Shown here piece after piece: positions 35,179 to 43,993 of a DNA stretch of 59,228 nt. The first letter of the stretch is position 1. Each line of letters opens with the position of its first letter. This DNA is from Pseudomonadota bacterium. GTDB lineage: Bacteria > Pseudomonadota > Gammaproteobacteria > Burkholderiales > Burkholderiaceae_C. The DNA is taken from positions 1 through 59,228 of the forward strand of contig CAUJHV010000065.1 of NCBI GenBank assembly GCA_963205115.1. Direction: 5' to 3'. The position numbers were made by a program, and so were the translations under genes. Under the pieces are notes generated by a model. That model saw only the letters and a program-made list of their open reading frames with translations. It was not told the DNA's origin and did no database searches.

Positions 35179-36162
35179 ATGATTCGATTCGACCGATTTC
35201 GCCGCGCCGGCGGCCTTCTTGCCGCCGTGACGCTGGCCCTGGCCGCGCCGCTGGCGCAGGCCTGGACCGACAAGCCGGTGCGCCTGATCGTGCCCGCACC
35301 GGCCGGCGGCACGATGGACGTGATCGCGCGCGTCCTGGCCGAGCAGATGCAGGCCGACATCGGCCAGCCCGTGGTGATCGACAACAAGCCCGGGGCGGGC
35401 GGCGCCATCGGCGTGCAGGCCATGAACCTGGTTCCGGCCGATGGTCAGACGCTGATGGTCACGGTCAGCAACATCCTGACCGAGATCCCGCACGTCATGA
35501 AGACGGCGTTCGATCCGCTCAAGGACGTGAAGCCAGTGGTCGCGGTGGCACGCTCGGGGCTCCTGTTCGTTGCCGGGCCCAACTTCCCCGCTTCCGACGT
35601 GAAGGGCGCGGTCGCCTACGTCAAGGCCCACCCGGGCAAGGTGAGCGTGGCCTCTTACAGCGCGGGCACCGGCTCGCACTATGCCAACGCGATCTTCAAC
35701 CAGAAGGCGGGCCTGGACCTGCAGCACGTGCCCTTCGCCGGATCGCCGCCGGCCCTGCAACAGGTGATGGGCGGGCAGATCGACCTGATGTTCGACGGCG
35801 TGGTCACCTCGCTGCCGCTGATCAAGGCCGGAAAGATCAAGGTGCTGGCCGCCGGCACCAAGACGCGCTCGCCCTATCTGCCCGACGTGCCCACGATGGG
35901 CGAGCAGGGCTACCCGGACATCGACATCGCCAACTGGGTCGGCCTGGTAGGCCCCGGCGCGCTGAGTGCCGAACTGGCCGAAAAGGTCAGCGCCGCCGTG
36001 CAAAAGGCCGTCAGCGTGCCCAAGGTACGTGAACGCCTCCAGTCCCTGGGCTTCGAACTCATCACGCCCATGGGCCCGACGGCGCTGACGCAGGCGCTGC
36101 GCGAGGAATACGCGCGCAACGCGAGCATCGTCAAGACCTTCGATATCAAACTGACCAAGTAA
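35179..36162 (+). CDS. Tripartite tricarboxylate transporter substrate-binding protein (Bug family)
   Basis: 327 residues. Signal peptide MIRFDRFRRAGGLLAAVTLA with cleavage near AQA, then WTDKPVRLIVPAPAGGTMDV, VVIDNKPGAGGAIGVQAM, and GQIDLMFDGVVTSLPLIKAG. Periplasmic receptor, here in the TauD/BKACE operon, so it probably captures that pathway's carboxylated substrate. No tctAB genes nearby. A complete ribosome binding site is present (TGGAGA). Confidence 0.88.
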   Translation: MIRFDRFRRAGGLLAAVTLALAAPLAQAWTDKPVRLIVPAPAGGTMDVIARVLAEQMQADIGQPVVIDNKPGAGGAIGVQAMNLVPADGQTLMVTVSNILTEIPHVMKTAFDPLKDVKPVVAVARSGLLFVAGPNFPASDVKGAVAYVKAHPGKVSVASYSAGTGSHYANAIFNQKAGLDLQHVPFAGSPPALQQVMGGQIDLMFDGVVTSLPLIKAGKIKVLAAGTKTRSPYLPDVPTMGEQGYPDIDIANWVGLVGPGALSAELAEKVSAAVQKAVSVPKVRERLQSLGFELITPMGPTALTQALREEYARNASIVKTFDIKLTK

Positions 36163-36196
36163 GCCACACCCATCCAACGACCGAGGAGACCCACCG

Positions 36197-37201
36197 ATGA
36201 TCAAGAAGACCATGGCCCTGACCGCATTGCTGGCGGCCGCCGCGGGCGCCAGCGCCCAATCCAGTGTGACGGTGTTCGGCGTGATCGACGCCAACGTGGG
36301 CTGGGGCAAGGGCTCCCTGACCTCGCTCAAGCGGCTGGGCAACAGCGGCTTCCTGGGCAGCCGCCTGGGCTTTCGCGGCACAGAAGACCTGGGCGGCGGG
36401 TTGAAAGTCAACTTCGTCATCGAGACCGGCTTCAACAACGACGACGGCACCTCGGCCTCGCCCACCGTCTTCTGGAACCGGCTGTCCTACGTGGGGCTGT
36501 CCGGTGGCTGGGGCGAGTTGCAGCTGGGTCGCAACTACACCCCGACCTTCCTGGTGCACGCCACCTACGACGCCTTCGGCCCGCAGGGCGTGGCGGCGCA
36601 GCAGGTGCTGTTCGGATCGATGGAGGTGTCGCAGCCGGCCAATATCCGCGCCAACGATTCGGTCAACTACAACAGCCCGAAGCTGGGTGGTCTGGTCACC
36701 GTGCAGGCCATGGTCACCGACCGCTCCACGCCCAACGACTACAAGGGCATCCGTGCCAACCTGAGCACCGGCGGCCTGTCGGCGGACCTGGCGGTGGGCC
36801 ATTTCGGCAACCCCACCATCGGTGACCTCAAGAGCCTGACGATCGGTGCGCGTTATGTCACCGGCCCGTTCAAGCTGTACGCGCTGCACGACCGCGCCAA
36901 CAGCGGCACCGGCTCCGATTCCAAGGGCACGCAGGTCAGCATGGGCTACGTGATGGGCGCAACGGAGCTGAAGGCGTCGATCGCGCGTTCCGACCTGACC
37001 TCGGCAGCCGGCGCGGACATCGGCACCACGCGCCGCATCGGCCTGGGCTTCACGCATGCCATGAGCAAGCGCAGCTTCTTGTATGGGCAGGTGGCCCAGC
37101 TGTCCAACAGCAACGGCGCGCGCATGACCGTCAATGGCGCCACCACCGCGGCCAACCAGAGCGCCACGGGCTTCGACCTCGGCTTTGCCCACACCTTCTG
37201 A
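36197..37201 (+). CDS. Gram-negative porin
   Basis: 334 residues. Signal peptide MIKKTMALTALLAAAAGASA, first strand SSVTVFGVIDANVGWG, hallmark RLGFRGTEDLGGGLKVNFVIE, and a C-terminal strand ATGFDLGFAHTF ending in Phe. Outer-membrane channel. Second case in the window of a porin directly after a Bug receptor. 34 bases after the receptor gene, with GAGGAG upstream. Confidence 0.9.
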   Translation: MIKKTMALTALLAAAAGASAQSSVTVFGVIDANVGWGKGSLTSLKRLGNSGFLGSRLGFRGTEDLGGGLKVNFVIETGFNNDDGTSASPTVFWNRLSYVGLSGGWGELQLGRNYTPTFLVHATYDAFGPQGVAAQQVLFGSMEVSQPANIRANDSVNYNSPKLGGLVTVQAMVTDRSTPNDYKGIRANLSTGGLSADLAVGHFGNPTIGDLKSLTIGARYVTGPFKLYALHDRANSGTGSDSKGTQVSMGYVMGATELKASIARSDLTSAAGADIGTTRRIGLGFTHAMSKRSFLYGQVAQLSNSNGARMTVNGATTAANQSATGFDLGFAHTF

Positions 37202-37215
37202 AGGTGATGCCCGGC

Positions 37216-37770
37216 ATGGCCACGGTGCTGATCGTTCCCGGTCTGCGTGATGACGCGCCGGGGCACTGGCAGAGCCTGCTGGCCGCAGGCGATGCCGGCA
37301 TCCGCAGCGTGCCGGTGCAGGGCAAGGCCATGCTCGACTGCGCGGCACGCGTGCAGGCGCTGGAGGATGCCGCACAGGCCATCGAAGGCGCGTTGCTGCT
37401 GGTGGCACACAGCGGCGGCTGCCTGACCGTGGCGCACTGGGCCGCGCGCACGCGCCGCGCGGTGCACGCGGCGCTGCTGGCCGTGCCGCCGGATTTCGAC
37501 ACGCCGATGCCCGCGGGCTATCCCAGCCGGGACGAGCTGCAGGCGGCGGGCTGGTTCCCGCTGCCGCGCCAGCGCCTGCCCTTCGCCAGCCTGGTGGGCG
37601 CCAGCCGCAACGACCCGCTGGCCAGCTTCGAGGCGGCGCAGGCCCTGGCCGAAGCCTGGGGCAGCCAATTCGTCGACCTCGGCGCCGTAGGCCATCTGAA
37701 CCCGGCCAGCGGCTACGGCCCCTGGCCCCAAGCGCGCGACCTGATCGACCAACTTCAACGTTTGAATTAA
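37216..37770 (+). CDS. Small alpha/beta serine hydrolase (RBBP9/YdeN-like)
   Basis: 184 residues. ATVLIVPGLRDDAPGHWQSL at the N-terminus, nucleophile Ser in VAHSGGCL, an Asp in GASRNDPLAS, and a His in GAVGHLNPASGYGPW: the usual RBBP9/YdeN order. Cytoplasmic esterase or thioesterase of unknown substrate. ATG 37216 is preferred over 37207 because AAGG lies about 12 bases before it. It sits between the porin and the quinone oxidoreductase in the same operon. Confidence 0.75.
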   Translation: MATVLIVPGLRDDAPGHWQSLLAAGDAGIRSVPVQGKAMLDCAARVQALEDAAQAIEGALLLVAHSGGCLTVAHWAARTRRAVHAALLAVPPDFDTPMPAGYPSRDELQAAGWFPLPRQRLPFASLVGASRNDPLASFEAAQALAEAWGSQFVDLGAVGHLNPASGYGPWPQARDLIDQLQRLN

Positions 37771-37781
37771 GGAGCCGCATC

Positions 37782-38774
37782 ATGGCCCGTGCCATCCGAT
37801 TTGCCCGCACCGGCGGGCCCGAGGTGCTGGAGCTGCACACCGTGGAGGTGGGCGACCCCGGCCCCGGTCAGGTACGCGTGCGGCACAGCTACGTGGCGGT
37901 GAACTTCATCGACATCTACTTCCGCACCGGCCGCTACCCGCTGCCCCTGCCCAACGGCATGGGCTCGGATGCCGTAGGCCTGGTCGAAGCCGTGGGCGAC
38001 GGCGTGGATGTCGTCAAGCCCGGCGACCGCGTGGGCTACCTGCTCGGGCCGCAAGGCGCCTACAGCGACGTGCGCGTGATGCCCGCCGAGGTGCTGATTC
38101 CGCTGCCCGACGGCGTGAGCGACCGAACTGCCTCGGCCCTGATGATGAAGGGCATGACGGCGCAGTACCTGTTCCGCCAGGTGGCGCCGCTGGAAGGCGG
38201 CGAAACCATCCTGTACCACGCCGCCGCGGGCGGTGTGGGCCTGGTGGCCTGCCAGTGGGCACGCGCCATCGGCGTGACGATGATCGGCACCGTCAGCACC
38301 GAGGCGAAGGCCGAAGTGGCACGCGCCCACGGCTGCGCGCACACCATCGTCACCGGCGGCATGACACCCGAGGACATGGCGCGCGAGATCCCCAAGCGCG
38401 TGCGCGAACTCACCGACGGCAAAGGCGTGCCCGTGGTCTTCGACTCCGTGGGCAAGGACACCCTCATGGCCTCGCTGGACAGCCTGCAGGTACGCGGCCG
38501 GTTCGTCAGCAATGGCACCAGTTCGGGCTCCGTGGTGGTGGACACCACGCTGCTGGCCGTGAAGGGGTCGATCTGGATGACGCGTCCGGCGATGGTCCAC
38601 TACGCCACGCCGCGCAGCCAGATGCTGGCGATGGCCGACGAGCTGTTCGGCCACGTGCTGGCCGGGCGCATCCGGGGCGAACCGCAACAGCAGTTTGCGC
38701 TGGCGGATGCGGCACAGGCGCATATCGCCCTGGAGGGTCGGCAGACCACTGGGGCGACGGTGCTGATTCCGTGA
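37782..38774 (+). CDS. Quinone oxidoreductase (zinc-free MDR superfamily)
   Basis: 330 residues. N-terminal IRFARTGGPEVLELHTVEVG, VAVNFIDIYFRTGRYP, and the NADPH-binding AAAGGVGLVACQWARAIG (AxxGGVG). No zinc-ligand cluster. Reduces quinones or enones with NADPH. Last gene of the tauD operon; ends 14 bases before the convergent LysR gene. Its 3' 421 bases recur at 57296-57716 with about 18 differences but one amino acid change. Confidence 0.88.
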   Translation: MARAIRFARTGGPEVLELHTVEVGDPGPGQVRVRHSYVAVNFIDIYFRTGRYPLPLPNGMGSDAVGLVEAVGDGVDVVKPGDRVGYLLGPQGAYSDVRVMPAEVLIPLPDGVSDRTASALMMKGMTAQYLFRQVAPLEGGETILYHAAAGGVGLVACQWARAIGVTMIGTVSTEAKAEVARAHGCAHTIVTGGMTPEDMAREIPKRVRELTDGKGVPVVFDSVGKDTLMASLDSLQVRGRFVSNGTSSGSVVVDTTLLAVKGSIWMTRPAMVHYATPRSQMLAMADELFGHVLAGRIRGEPQQQFALADAAQAHIALEGRQTTGATVLIP

Positions 38775-38788
38775 GGTCGACCCCGCGC

Positions 38789-39727
38789 CTACCGAGGGGC
38801 GCCGGTGCCCTGCGCGCAGGCCTGGATGTCCACATCCAGCGCATCGACAAGCTCGAGGATCACCGCCCGCACGGCCTGCGCGGGCTCGGAACTCGGCAGA
38901 TGGTCAGAGCTGCACAAGGCCAGGGGCACTTCGATCGCCGGTGATTCGATCCGGCAGATGTGCGCCTGGATCGAAGCGGCCACCGCACGCGCGGCGGATG
39001 CCGGCAGCACCGTGGCGCCCACCTGGCTGGCCACGGCGGCCGACAGCGTGGCGGCCGACTCGATTTCGGCGACGACACGGGGTGTCATCTGCAGCGCCGC
39101 AAAGGCCTCGTCCACGTATTTGCGCAGGTAGTTGTGCGAGCGTGGCAGCAGCAGGTCCACCTCGCGCAATTCCTCCAGGCGGACCGACTGGCGCCCGTGC
39201 AGCAGCGACCCCGGCGCCACGAGCACCAGCTCCTCGGTCAGCAGCGGCTCGAAGCGAAGGCCCTGCACCAGGCTGCGGCCGCCGTAGAGCACGGCCATGT
39301 CCATGCGGCCGTTCATGACCTGGTCGATCAGCGTGCTGCCCAGGCTCTCGTTGAGATAGAGCACGATGTCGGGGTGGCGGCCACGCACGGTCTTCAGCAG
39401 CGGCAGCGCCAGCGCCGAGGCCGCCGTGCCGGGCGCCAGGCCCACCGAGACCTGACCTGACAGCGCACGCCCGGAGTGCCGCACATCGGCCTGGGCCTGC
39501 TCGAACTGCTTGAGGATGATCTGCGCGTGGCGGTACAGCACGCGTCCCGCTTCAGTGGGCGTGACGCCGCGCTTGGTGCGCACCAGCAGCTGCTGGTGGA
39601 ATTCGCCTTCCAGCGTCGCGATCTGCTGGCTCAGCGCCGGCTGCGCGATGTGCAGGATGTCGGCGGCCTGGGTCAGGCTGCCCATGTCGACGATCTTGAC
39701 GAAATACTTCAGGCGACGAAGGTTCAC
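38789..39727 (-). CDS. LysR family transcriptional regulator (1)
   Basis: 312 residues from GTG 39727. N-terminal HTH NLRRLKYFVKIVDMGSLTQA, ADILHIAQPALSQQIATLE, then an effector domain with GQVSVGLAPGTAA and IESAATLSAAVASQVGATVLP. It resembles Nac/Cbl-like LysR proteins with short linkers. Divergent from its paralogue at 39809, with 81 bp between start codons, and convergent with the quinone oxidoreductase gene. Probably regulates the TauD/BKACE operon; effector unknown. Confidence 0.88.
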   Translation of the reverse strand: MNLRRLKYFVKIVDMGSLTQAADILHIAQPALSQQIATLEGEFHQQLLVRTKRGVTPTEAGRVLYRHAQIILKQFEQAQADVRHSGRALSGQVSVGLAPGTAASALALPLLKTVRGRHPDIVLYLNESLGSTLIDQVMNGRMDMAVLYGGRSLVQGLRFEPLLTEELVLVAPGSLLHGRQSVRLEELREVDLLLPRSHNYLRKYVDEAFAALQMTPRVVAEIESAATLSAAVASQVGATVLPASAARAVAASIQAHICRIESPAIEVPLALCSSDHLPSSEPAQAVRAVILELVDALDVDIQACAQGTGAPR

Positions 39728-39808
39728 GGCATCTGGGCGGCCGGGCCGCAACAAGAAGCCCCGATCATCGCCGCTCCACCGGCCACCGGACCGCGGGACA
39801 ATCGTCGC

Positions 39809-40771
39809 ATGAGCGTGAGCTTCAAGAACCTCAAGAGCTTCGTCACCGCAGTGGATGCGAGCAGCCTGTCGGCGGCCGCGCAGGCCCTGAAGATGGCGCA
39901 GCCCGCGCTGAGTCAGCAGATCGCCTCGCTCGAATCGCACTTCGGCCAGAAGCTGCTGCAGCGCTCGAATACCGGCGTCACGCCCACGGCCGCCGGCCAC
40001 GAGCTGTACCGCCACGCGCGCCTGCTGCTCGACCAGCTCGAGCAGGCCGAACGCGAGGTGGCGCGCAAGGGCCAGTCGATCGGCGGCACGGTCTCGGTGG
40101 GGCTGGCCACCTACAGCACCACCTCCATCCTGTCCACGCCGCTGCTCAAGGCCACGCGCGCGCGCCACCCGGACATCAACCTGTTCATCAACGACAACTT
40201 CGGCCTCGTGCTCAGCGAGATGGTGATGACCGGCCGCATGGACATGGCCATCATCTACGCGCCCAGCCAGCTCAAGGGCGTGGTGCTGCAACCGCTGCTG
40301 GTTGAGGAGCTGTACCTGATCGCCCCGCCGGACACCGCCCTGCCCGCATCGAGCGACGGCACGATTGACCTTGCCGCACTGACCGATCTGGACCTGCTGC
40401 TGCCCGGGCGCACGCACTTCCTGCGCCGCCTGATCGATGGCGCGTTTGCGCAGGCGCGCCTGAACCCGCGCGTGCGCGCCGAGATCGAATCAGCGGCCAC
40501 ACTGCGCGAGGCCATCGAGAGCGGGCTGGGCGCGACCATCCTGCCCTGGGCCCTGGCCAGCACCTTTGCCGGCGCGCAGCGCCCGGTGGTCAGACGCGTC
40601 GTCGCCCCCAGCCTGGAAACCACGGTGTCGCTGTGCGTGTCGGAATCGATGCCGATGTCCGAGCCGGCGCGCGCGGTGCGCGACATCCTCGTGGGCCTGG
40701 TGCGTGAGCTGGTCGATGGCGAACGCTGCGTGGGCGTTCGTGCGCCGCAGGCGCGGGCTGCAAAGACCTGA
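39809..40771 (+). CDS. LysR family transcriptional regulator (2)
   Basis: 320 residues. HTH FKNLKSFVTAVDASSLSAAA, QALKMAQPALSQQIASLESH; effector domain GGTVSVGLATYSTTS and IESAATLREAIESGLGATILP. It is a clear paralogue of the divergent LysR at 38789-39727 (shared AQPALSQQIA, GRMDMA, EIESAATL and GATxLP blocks), suggesting a duplication followed by inversion or head-to-head retention. ATG 39809 follows a weak ribosome binding site. Confidence 0.88.
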   Translation: MSVSFKNLKSFVTAVDASSLSAAAQALKMAQPALSQQIASLESHFGQKLLQRSNTGVTPTAAGHELYRHARLLLDQLEQAEREVARKGQSIGGTVSVGLATYSTTSILSTPLLKATRARHPDINLFINDNFGLVLSEMVMTGRMDMAIIYAPSQLKGVVLQPLLVEELYLIAPPDTALPASSDGTIDLAALTDLDLLLPGRTHFLRRLIDGAFAQARLNPRVRAEIESAATLREAIESGLGATILPWALASTFAGAQRPVVRRVVAPSLETTVSLCVSESMPMSEPARAVRDILVGLVRELVDGERCVGVRAPQARAAKT

Positions 40772-40954
40772 AGCCGCGGACGGGAGAGCGCCGTTGCGCG
40801 AGAGACCGCGGCGACCCGAGCCGGTGTCCCGTCCCAGCAGATTCGTCGCTGCGACGCAACCCGTGCTGGGGTTCGGGCAAGCGTGTTCATAGCCAATCCG
40901 CAAGGGCTTGGGCCACACTCGAAGCTCTGAATCGCTTCACTCTTGAGAGACCCC

Positions 40955-41902
40955 GTGCTTCTGGACCTTCTTCTGCGGCAGCCTCAGGCGCCCCACTGCG
41001 AGACCGTCGACGACTGGCTGCCTGTCTGGCGTGAGGCGGTCGTGGCTCATGGCGACCTGGGTCCCTTCACTGCAGCCGTCGTGTCAGCGATGAAGGCCGA
41101 TCGCATGGCATGGGCATTCTTCACCGGCTACCAGGGGGCCTTGCAGGCCGCATTTCCAGGCGTGCTGTCCGGCGCCGAACCGCGTGTCGCTGCCTTCTGC
41201 GCCAACGAGACCGGACGCAAGCTGAACGAGATCGACACCGCACTGGTGGCGTCCGAGGGCGCATGTCTGTTGGACGGTGGCAAAGCCTGGGTGCTGGCCG
41301 GAATCGGCGATCTGGACCTGTACGTGCTCGCACGCTCGCCGGGCGCTCAGCAGCGGGGCCCTGGCAGCCTGTCGATAGCGCGGGTGCCAAGTTCGGCGTC
41401 CGGGGTGGAGCGACGTGGCCCCAGGTCACAGGCCGTGGTGCCGGAACTGGCCCATGGTGCCGTTGCCTTTCGCCACGTACGAATCGCGCATGACCAGATC
41501 CTTCCCGGCGACGGCTATGCCGATTACGCCAAGCCCTTTCGGCTGCGGGAGGATGTCTTCGTCACCGGTTGCACGCTGGCGTACCTGCTCGGGCATGGCC
41601 ACCGGGTGGGCTGGCCGACGCCGTGGCGCCAACGCTGCCTGGCTGTACTGGTGAGCCTGGGCTCGTGCGCATCGCTGCCGCCAGCCGAAGTGTCGACCGC
41701 GCTCCTGGCGGCCGGCGCCCTGGGTCACGCGGGCGATCTCATCAACCAGGCTGACGAGCTGTGGCCGCTGGGCGACCCGATTGCCGCCGGGCGCTGGCTC
41801 CGCGACAAGCCCATCCTCGCTCTGGGCAAAGATGCAAGGCGCCAGCGCGTGACCAAGGCCTGGGCTCAGTTCGACACGGTGGCCGCCGGGCTGCGGGCAT
41901 AG
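40955..41902 (+). CDS. Acyl-CoA dehydrogenase-like protein
   Basis: 315 residues from GTG 40955 (GAGAGA four bases upstream; an in-frame TTG at 40943 is possible). MAWAFFTGYQGALQAAFPGV, CANETGRKLNEIDTALVA, LDGGKAWVLAGIGDLDLYVLAR and VAFRHVRIAHDQILPGDGY follow the middle beta domain of acyl-CoA dehydrogenases. It is shorter than the usual 380 residues and the N-terminal helical domain is reduced. Substrate and activity uncertain. The 183 bases before it hold no recognisable element. Confidence 0.65.
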   Translation: MLLDLLLRQPQAPHCETVDDWLPVWREAVVAHGDLGPFTAAVVSAMKADRMAWAFFTGYQGALQAAFPGVLSGAEPRVAAFCANETGRKLNEIDTALVASEGACLLDGGKAWVLAGIGDLDLYVLARSPGAQQRGPGSLSIARVPSSASGVERRGPRSQAVVPELAHGAVAFRHVRIAHDQILPGDGYADYAKPFRLREDVFVTGCTLAYLLGHGHRVGWPTPWRQRCLAVLVSLGSCASLPPAEVSTALLAAGALGHAGDLINQADELWPLGDPIAAGRWLRDKPILALGKDARRQRVTKAWAQFDTVAAGLRA

Positions 41903-41977
41903 CGCCAGGCCGCACGGGGGGAGCCGATTCACCGCCGGCCTGCCTACACTGCGGAGGACCATGAATCTGACGCGAAC

Positions 41978-42688
41978 ATGCGCACGCCAAAGCCCGGACT
42001 GAAGTCTTCAGACAGCTTGCAGGAGTTCCTGCAGGGATGGGCCTGGTTCTCGGCGCTGCCTGACGCATTGCGCCAACTTGTTCTTGACACCGCCTCCATC
42101 CGCTCGGCCACGGCAGGCGAGTACATCGCGCGGGCGGGCGAGCCCAGCACGCACTGGTATGGGTTGATCCAAGGCTTCCTGCAGATGTATGTGCTGGGGT
42201 CCGGCGGTGGCGAGACCACCCTGCACTGCATGCGTGAGGGCGAATGGGGCGGCGAAGGGTCGCTGCTGAAGAAGGAGTTGCGTCGCTACGACCTGCGGGC
42301 GCTCACCGCATCGCGTCTGTGCCTGATTCCCGCGCAGACGTTCGAGGTCCTGCGCCAGACGTCCATCGAGTTCAACCACTTTCTGTGCGACAACATGAAT
42401 GAGCGCATGGGCAAGTTCGTGGGCATGCTGGAGGCCTCGCGGCTGCGGTCACCCGAGACGCGCCTGGCACAAGCCCTGCTGATCTTGGCGGACCACAAGG
42501 TCGAGGGCACGCAGGAGCTGTTGATCCCGCAACAGGAACTGGCTCTGATCTGCGGACTCTCTCGGCAACGGGTCAACGCCGCGATCAGCGAGTTCAAGCG
42601 ACTGGGGTTGGTATCCAGCCAATCACAAAAGGGCGCGCTGATCGTCAGGGTGCCGGACTTGCGCCGCTACGTGCTGGCTGAGGCCTGA
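41978..42688 (+). CDS. Crp/Fnr family transcriptional regulator (2)
   Basis: 236 residues. Beta-barrel sensor (about 15-125: RSATAGEYIARAGEPSTHWY, GGETTLHCMREGEWGGEGSL) and C-terminal winged HTH with recognition helix SRQRVNAAISEF (195-206). No Fnr-type N-terminal cysteine cluster. It shares SRQR-(I/V)-N with regulator 1 at 19872-20612. Its last 22 bases overlap the 3' end of the convergent HCCA isomerase gene. It may control the adjacent crotonase operon through the dyad at 44837-44852. Confidence 0.85.
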   Translation: MRTPKPGLKSSDSLQEFLQGWAWFSALPDALRQLVLDTASIRSATAGEYIARAGEPSTHWYGLIQGFLQMYVLGSGGGETTLHCMREGEWGGEGSLLKKELRRYDLRALTASRLCLIPAQTFEVLRQTSIEFNHFLCDNMNERMGKFVGMLEASRLRSPETRLAQALLILADHKVEGTQELLIPQQELALICGLSRQRVNAAISEFKRLGLVSSQSQKGALIVRVPDLRRYVLAEA

Positions 42689-43296
42689 GCGCCGGCTGCG
42701 GCCATGAGTCTGGACTCCAGCAAGTCCAGGCGATCACCGCCCCAGAAGAGTTCACCCTGAAAGACGAAGCTCGGCGCACCGAACACCCCGAGTCTCTCTG
42801 CGTGTGCTGTTGCCGCCGCCAGGTCCTGTTCGGCGCGTTGCTCCAAGTGGTCATGCCAGTCGTCGACGACCATGCCGGCGCTGGAAATGGCCGCGTCGAC
42901 TGCAGCACCCGACTCCAGGTCGAATTCGCGGCGCCAGAAAGCAGCCAGCAACGGATCGCAGAACTCCCACAGACGGCCCTTCGCCTTGGCGTAGAGCATC
43001 GCCTGACTGGCCAGCGTGGCGTCCCAGAGCTTGGTGGTGGATCGGATCGTGAGCCCTTGCAGCTTGGCCAGGCGGCGGCAGTCCATGTACAGGTACTTCA
43101 ATTTCGCCACGTCGCGGGCCGAGCGCTGATCCACTTCGCCGCCGTACGCGGAACGGAAATCGGTGATGCAAGGCCACCAGTCGAAGCGGATACCTGCGCG
43201 AACCGCCAGTGCGCGCGCCGGTTTCAGGGCCAGGTACGAATAGGGGCTGCGCAGGTCGATGAAGGCGTCGACCACAAGTTCGTTCGATGGACTCAT
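42667..43296 (-). CDS. 2-hydroxychromene-2-carboxylate isomerase-like (DsbA/kappa-GST fold)
   Basis: 209 residues. DAFIDLRSPYSYLALKPA places the catalytic Ser where DsbA has its Cys; FDWWPCITDFRSAYGG and GVFGAPSFVFQGELFWGGDR complete the HCCA isomerase pattern. The family isomerises glutathione-dependent aromatic ring-cleavage intermediates, e.g. in naphthalene degradation. Last gene of a three-gene leftward operon with a GST and a crotonase. Confidence 0.85.
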   Translation of the reverse strand: MSPSNELVVDAFIDLRSPYSYLALKPARALAVRAGIRFDWWPCITDFRSAYGGEVDQRSARDVAKLKYLYMDCRRLAKLQGLTIRSTTKLWDATLASQAMLYAKAKGRLWEFCDPLLAAFWRREFDLESGAAVDAAISSAGMVVDDWHDHLEQRAEQDLAAATAHAERLGVFGAPSFVFQGELFWGGDRLDLLESRLMAAAGAQASAST

Positions 43297-43302
43297 CGTG
43301 GA

Positions 43303-43983
43303 CTATCTCGGCGGGAACAGGTTGCGCTTGGCTTCGTCCGAGGTGCTGACGTCCACCCAGCGCTCGCGCAGCAAGTCCATGGCCCGCCCCACAGCCGGAC
43401 GACGGCGCACAAGGCCATACCAAGCCTGCACACGTGGGAATTCTTCCAGGCCCACACCCGTGAGCCTGTGAATGCGTATCCATGGAAAGCAGGCCATGTC
43501 CGCGATCGAGTAGTCGCCGCAGAGGTGGTCGCGGCCGGCGAGCCTGTCCTCCATGACGTGCAGCAGGCGGCGCGTTTCGGTCTGATAGCGCTGGATGCCA
43601 TACGGGATGGGCTCCGGCGCATAACGGAAGAAATGCTGAGCCTGACCCATCATGGGCCCGAGGCCACCGACCTGCCAGAAGAGCCACTGCAGCACCTCAC
43701 TGCGAGCCCGAAGTTCGGTCGGCAGGAATCGTTGCTCCTTCTCCGCCAGATACACCAGGATGGCACCGGTCTCGAACACTGTGACCGGTGCGCCGCCGCC
43801 GCTGGGCGCATGGTCGACGATGGCAGGGATCTTTCCATTCGGGTTGATGAGGCGGTAAGAGGTCTCGTGCTGCGCACCTCGCGTGATGTCGATGGGGATC
43901 ACCCGATAGGGGATCGCCAGTTCCTCGACCAGGATCTGCACTTTTTGCCCATTGGGTGCGGGCCAGGTGTAGAGATCGAGCAT
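43303..43983 (-). CDS. Glutathione S-transferase
   Basis: 226 residues. Thioredoxin-like N-terminal domain (LYTWPAPNGQKVQILVEEL, INPNGKIPAIVDH, ETGAILVYLAEKE) and an all-helical C-terminal domain (GDYSIADMACFPWI), similar to the YfcG/Ure2-like class. The Asn in PNGQ is the probable glutathione-activating residue. It may supply glutathione chemistry for the neighbouring isomerase. Six bases separate the two genes. Confidence 0.85.
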   Translation of the reverse strand: MLDLYTWPAPNGQKVQILVEELAIPYRVIPIDITRGAQHETSYRLINPNGKIPAIVDHAPSGGGAPVTVFETGAILVYLAEKEQRFLPTELRARSEVLQWLFWQVGGLGPMMGQAQHFFRYAPEPIPYGIQRYQTETRRLLHVMEDRLAGRDHLCGDYSIADMACFPWIRIHRLTGVGLEEFPRVQAWYGLVRRRPAVGRAMDLLRERWVDVSTSDEAKRNLFPPR

Positions 43984-43993
43984 GCGTGTGCCC

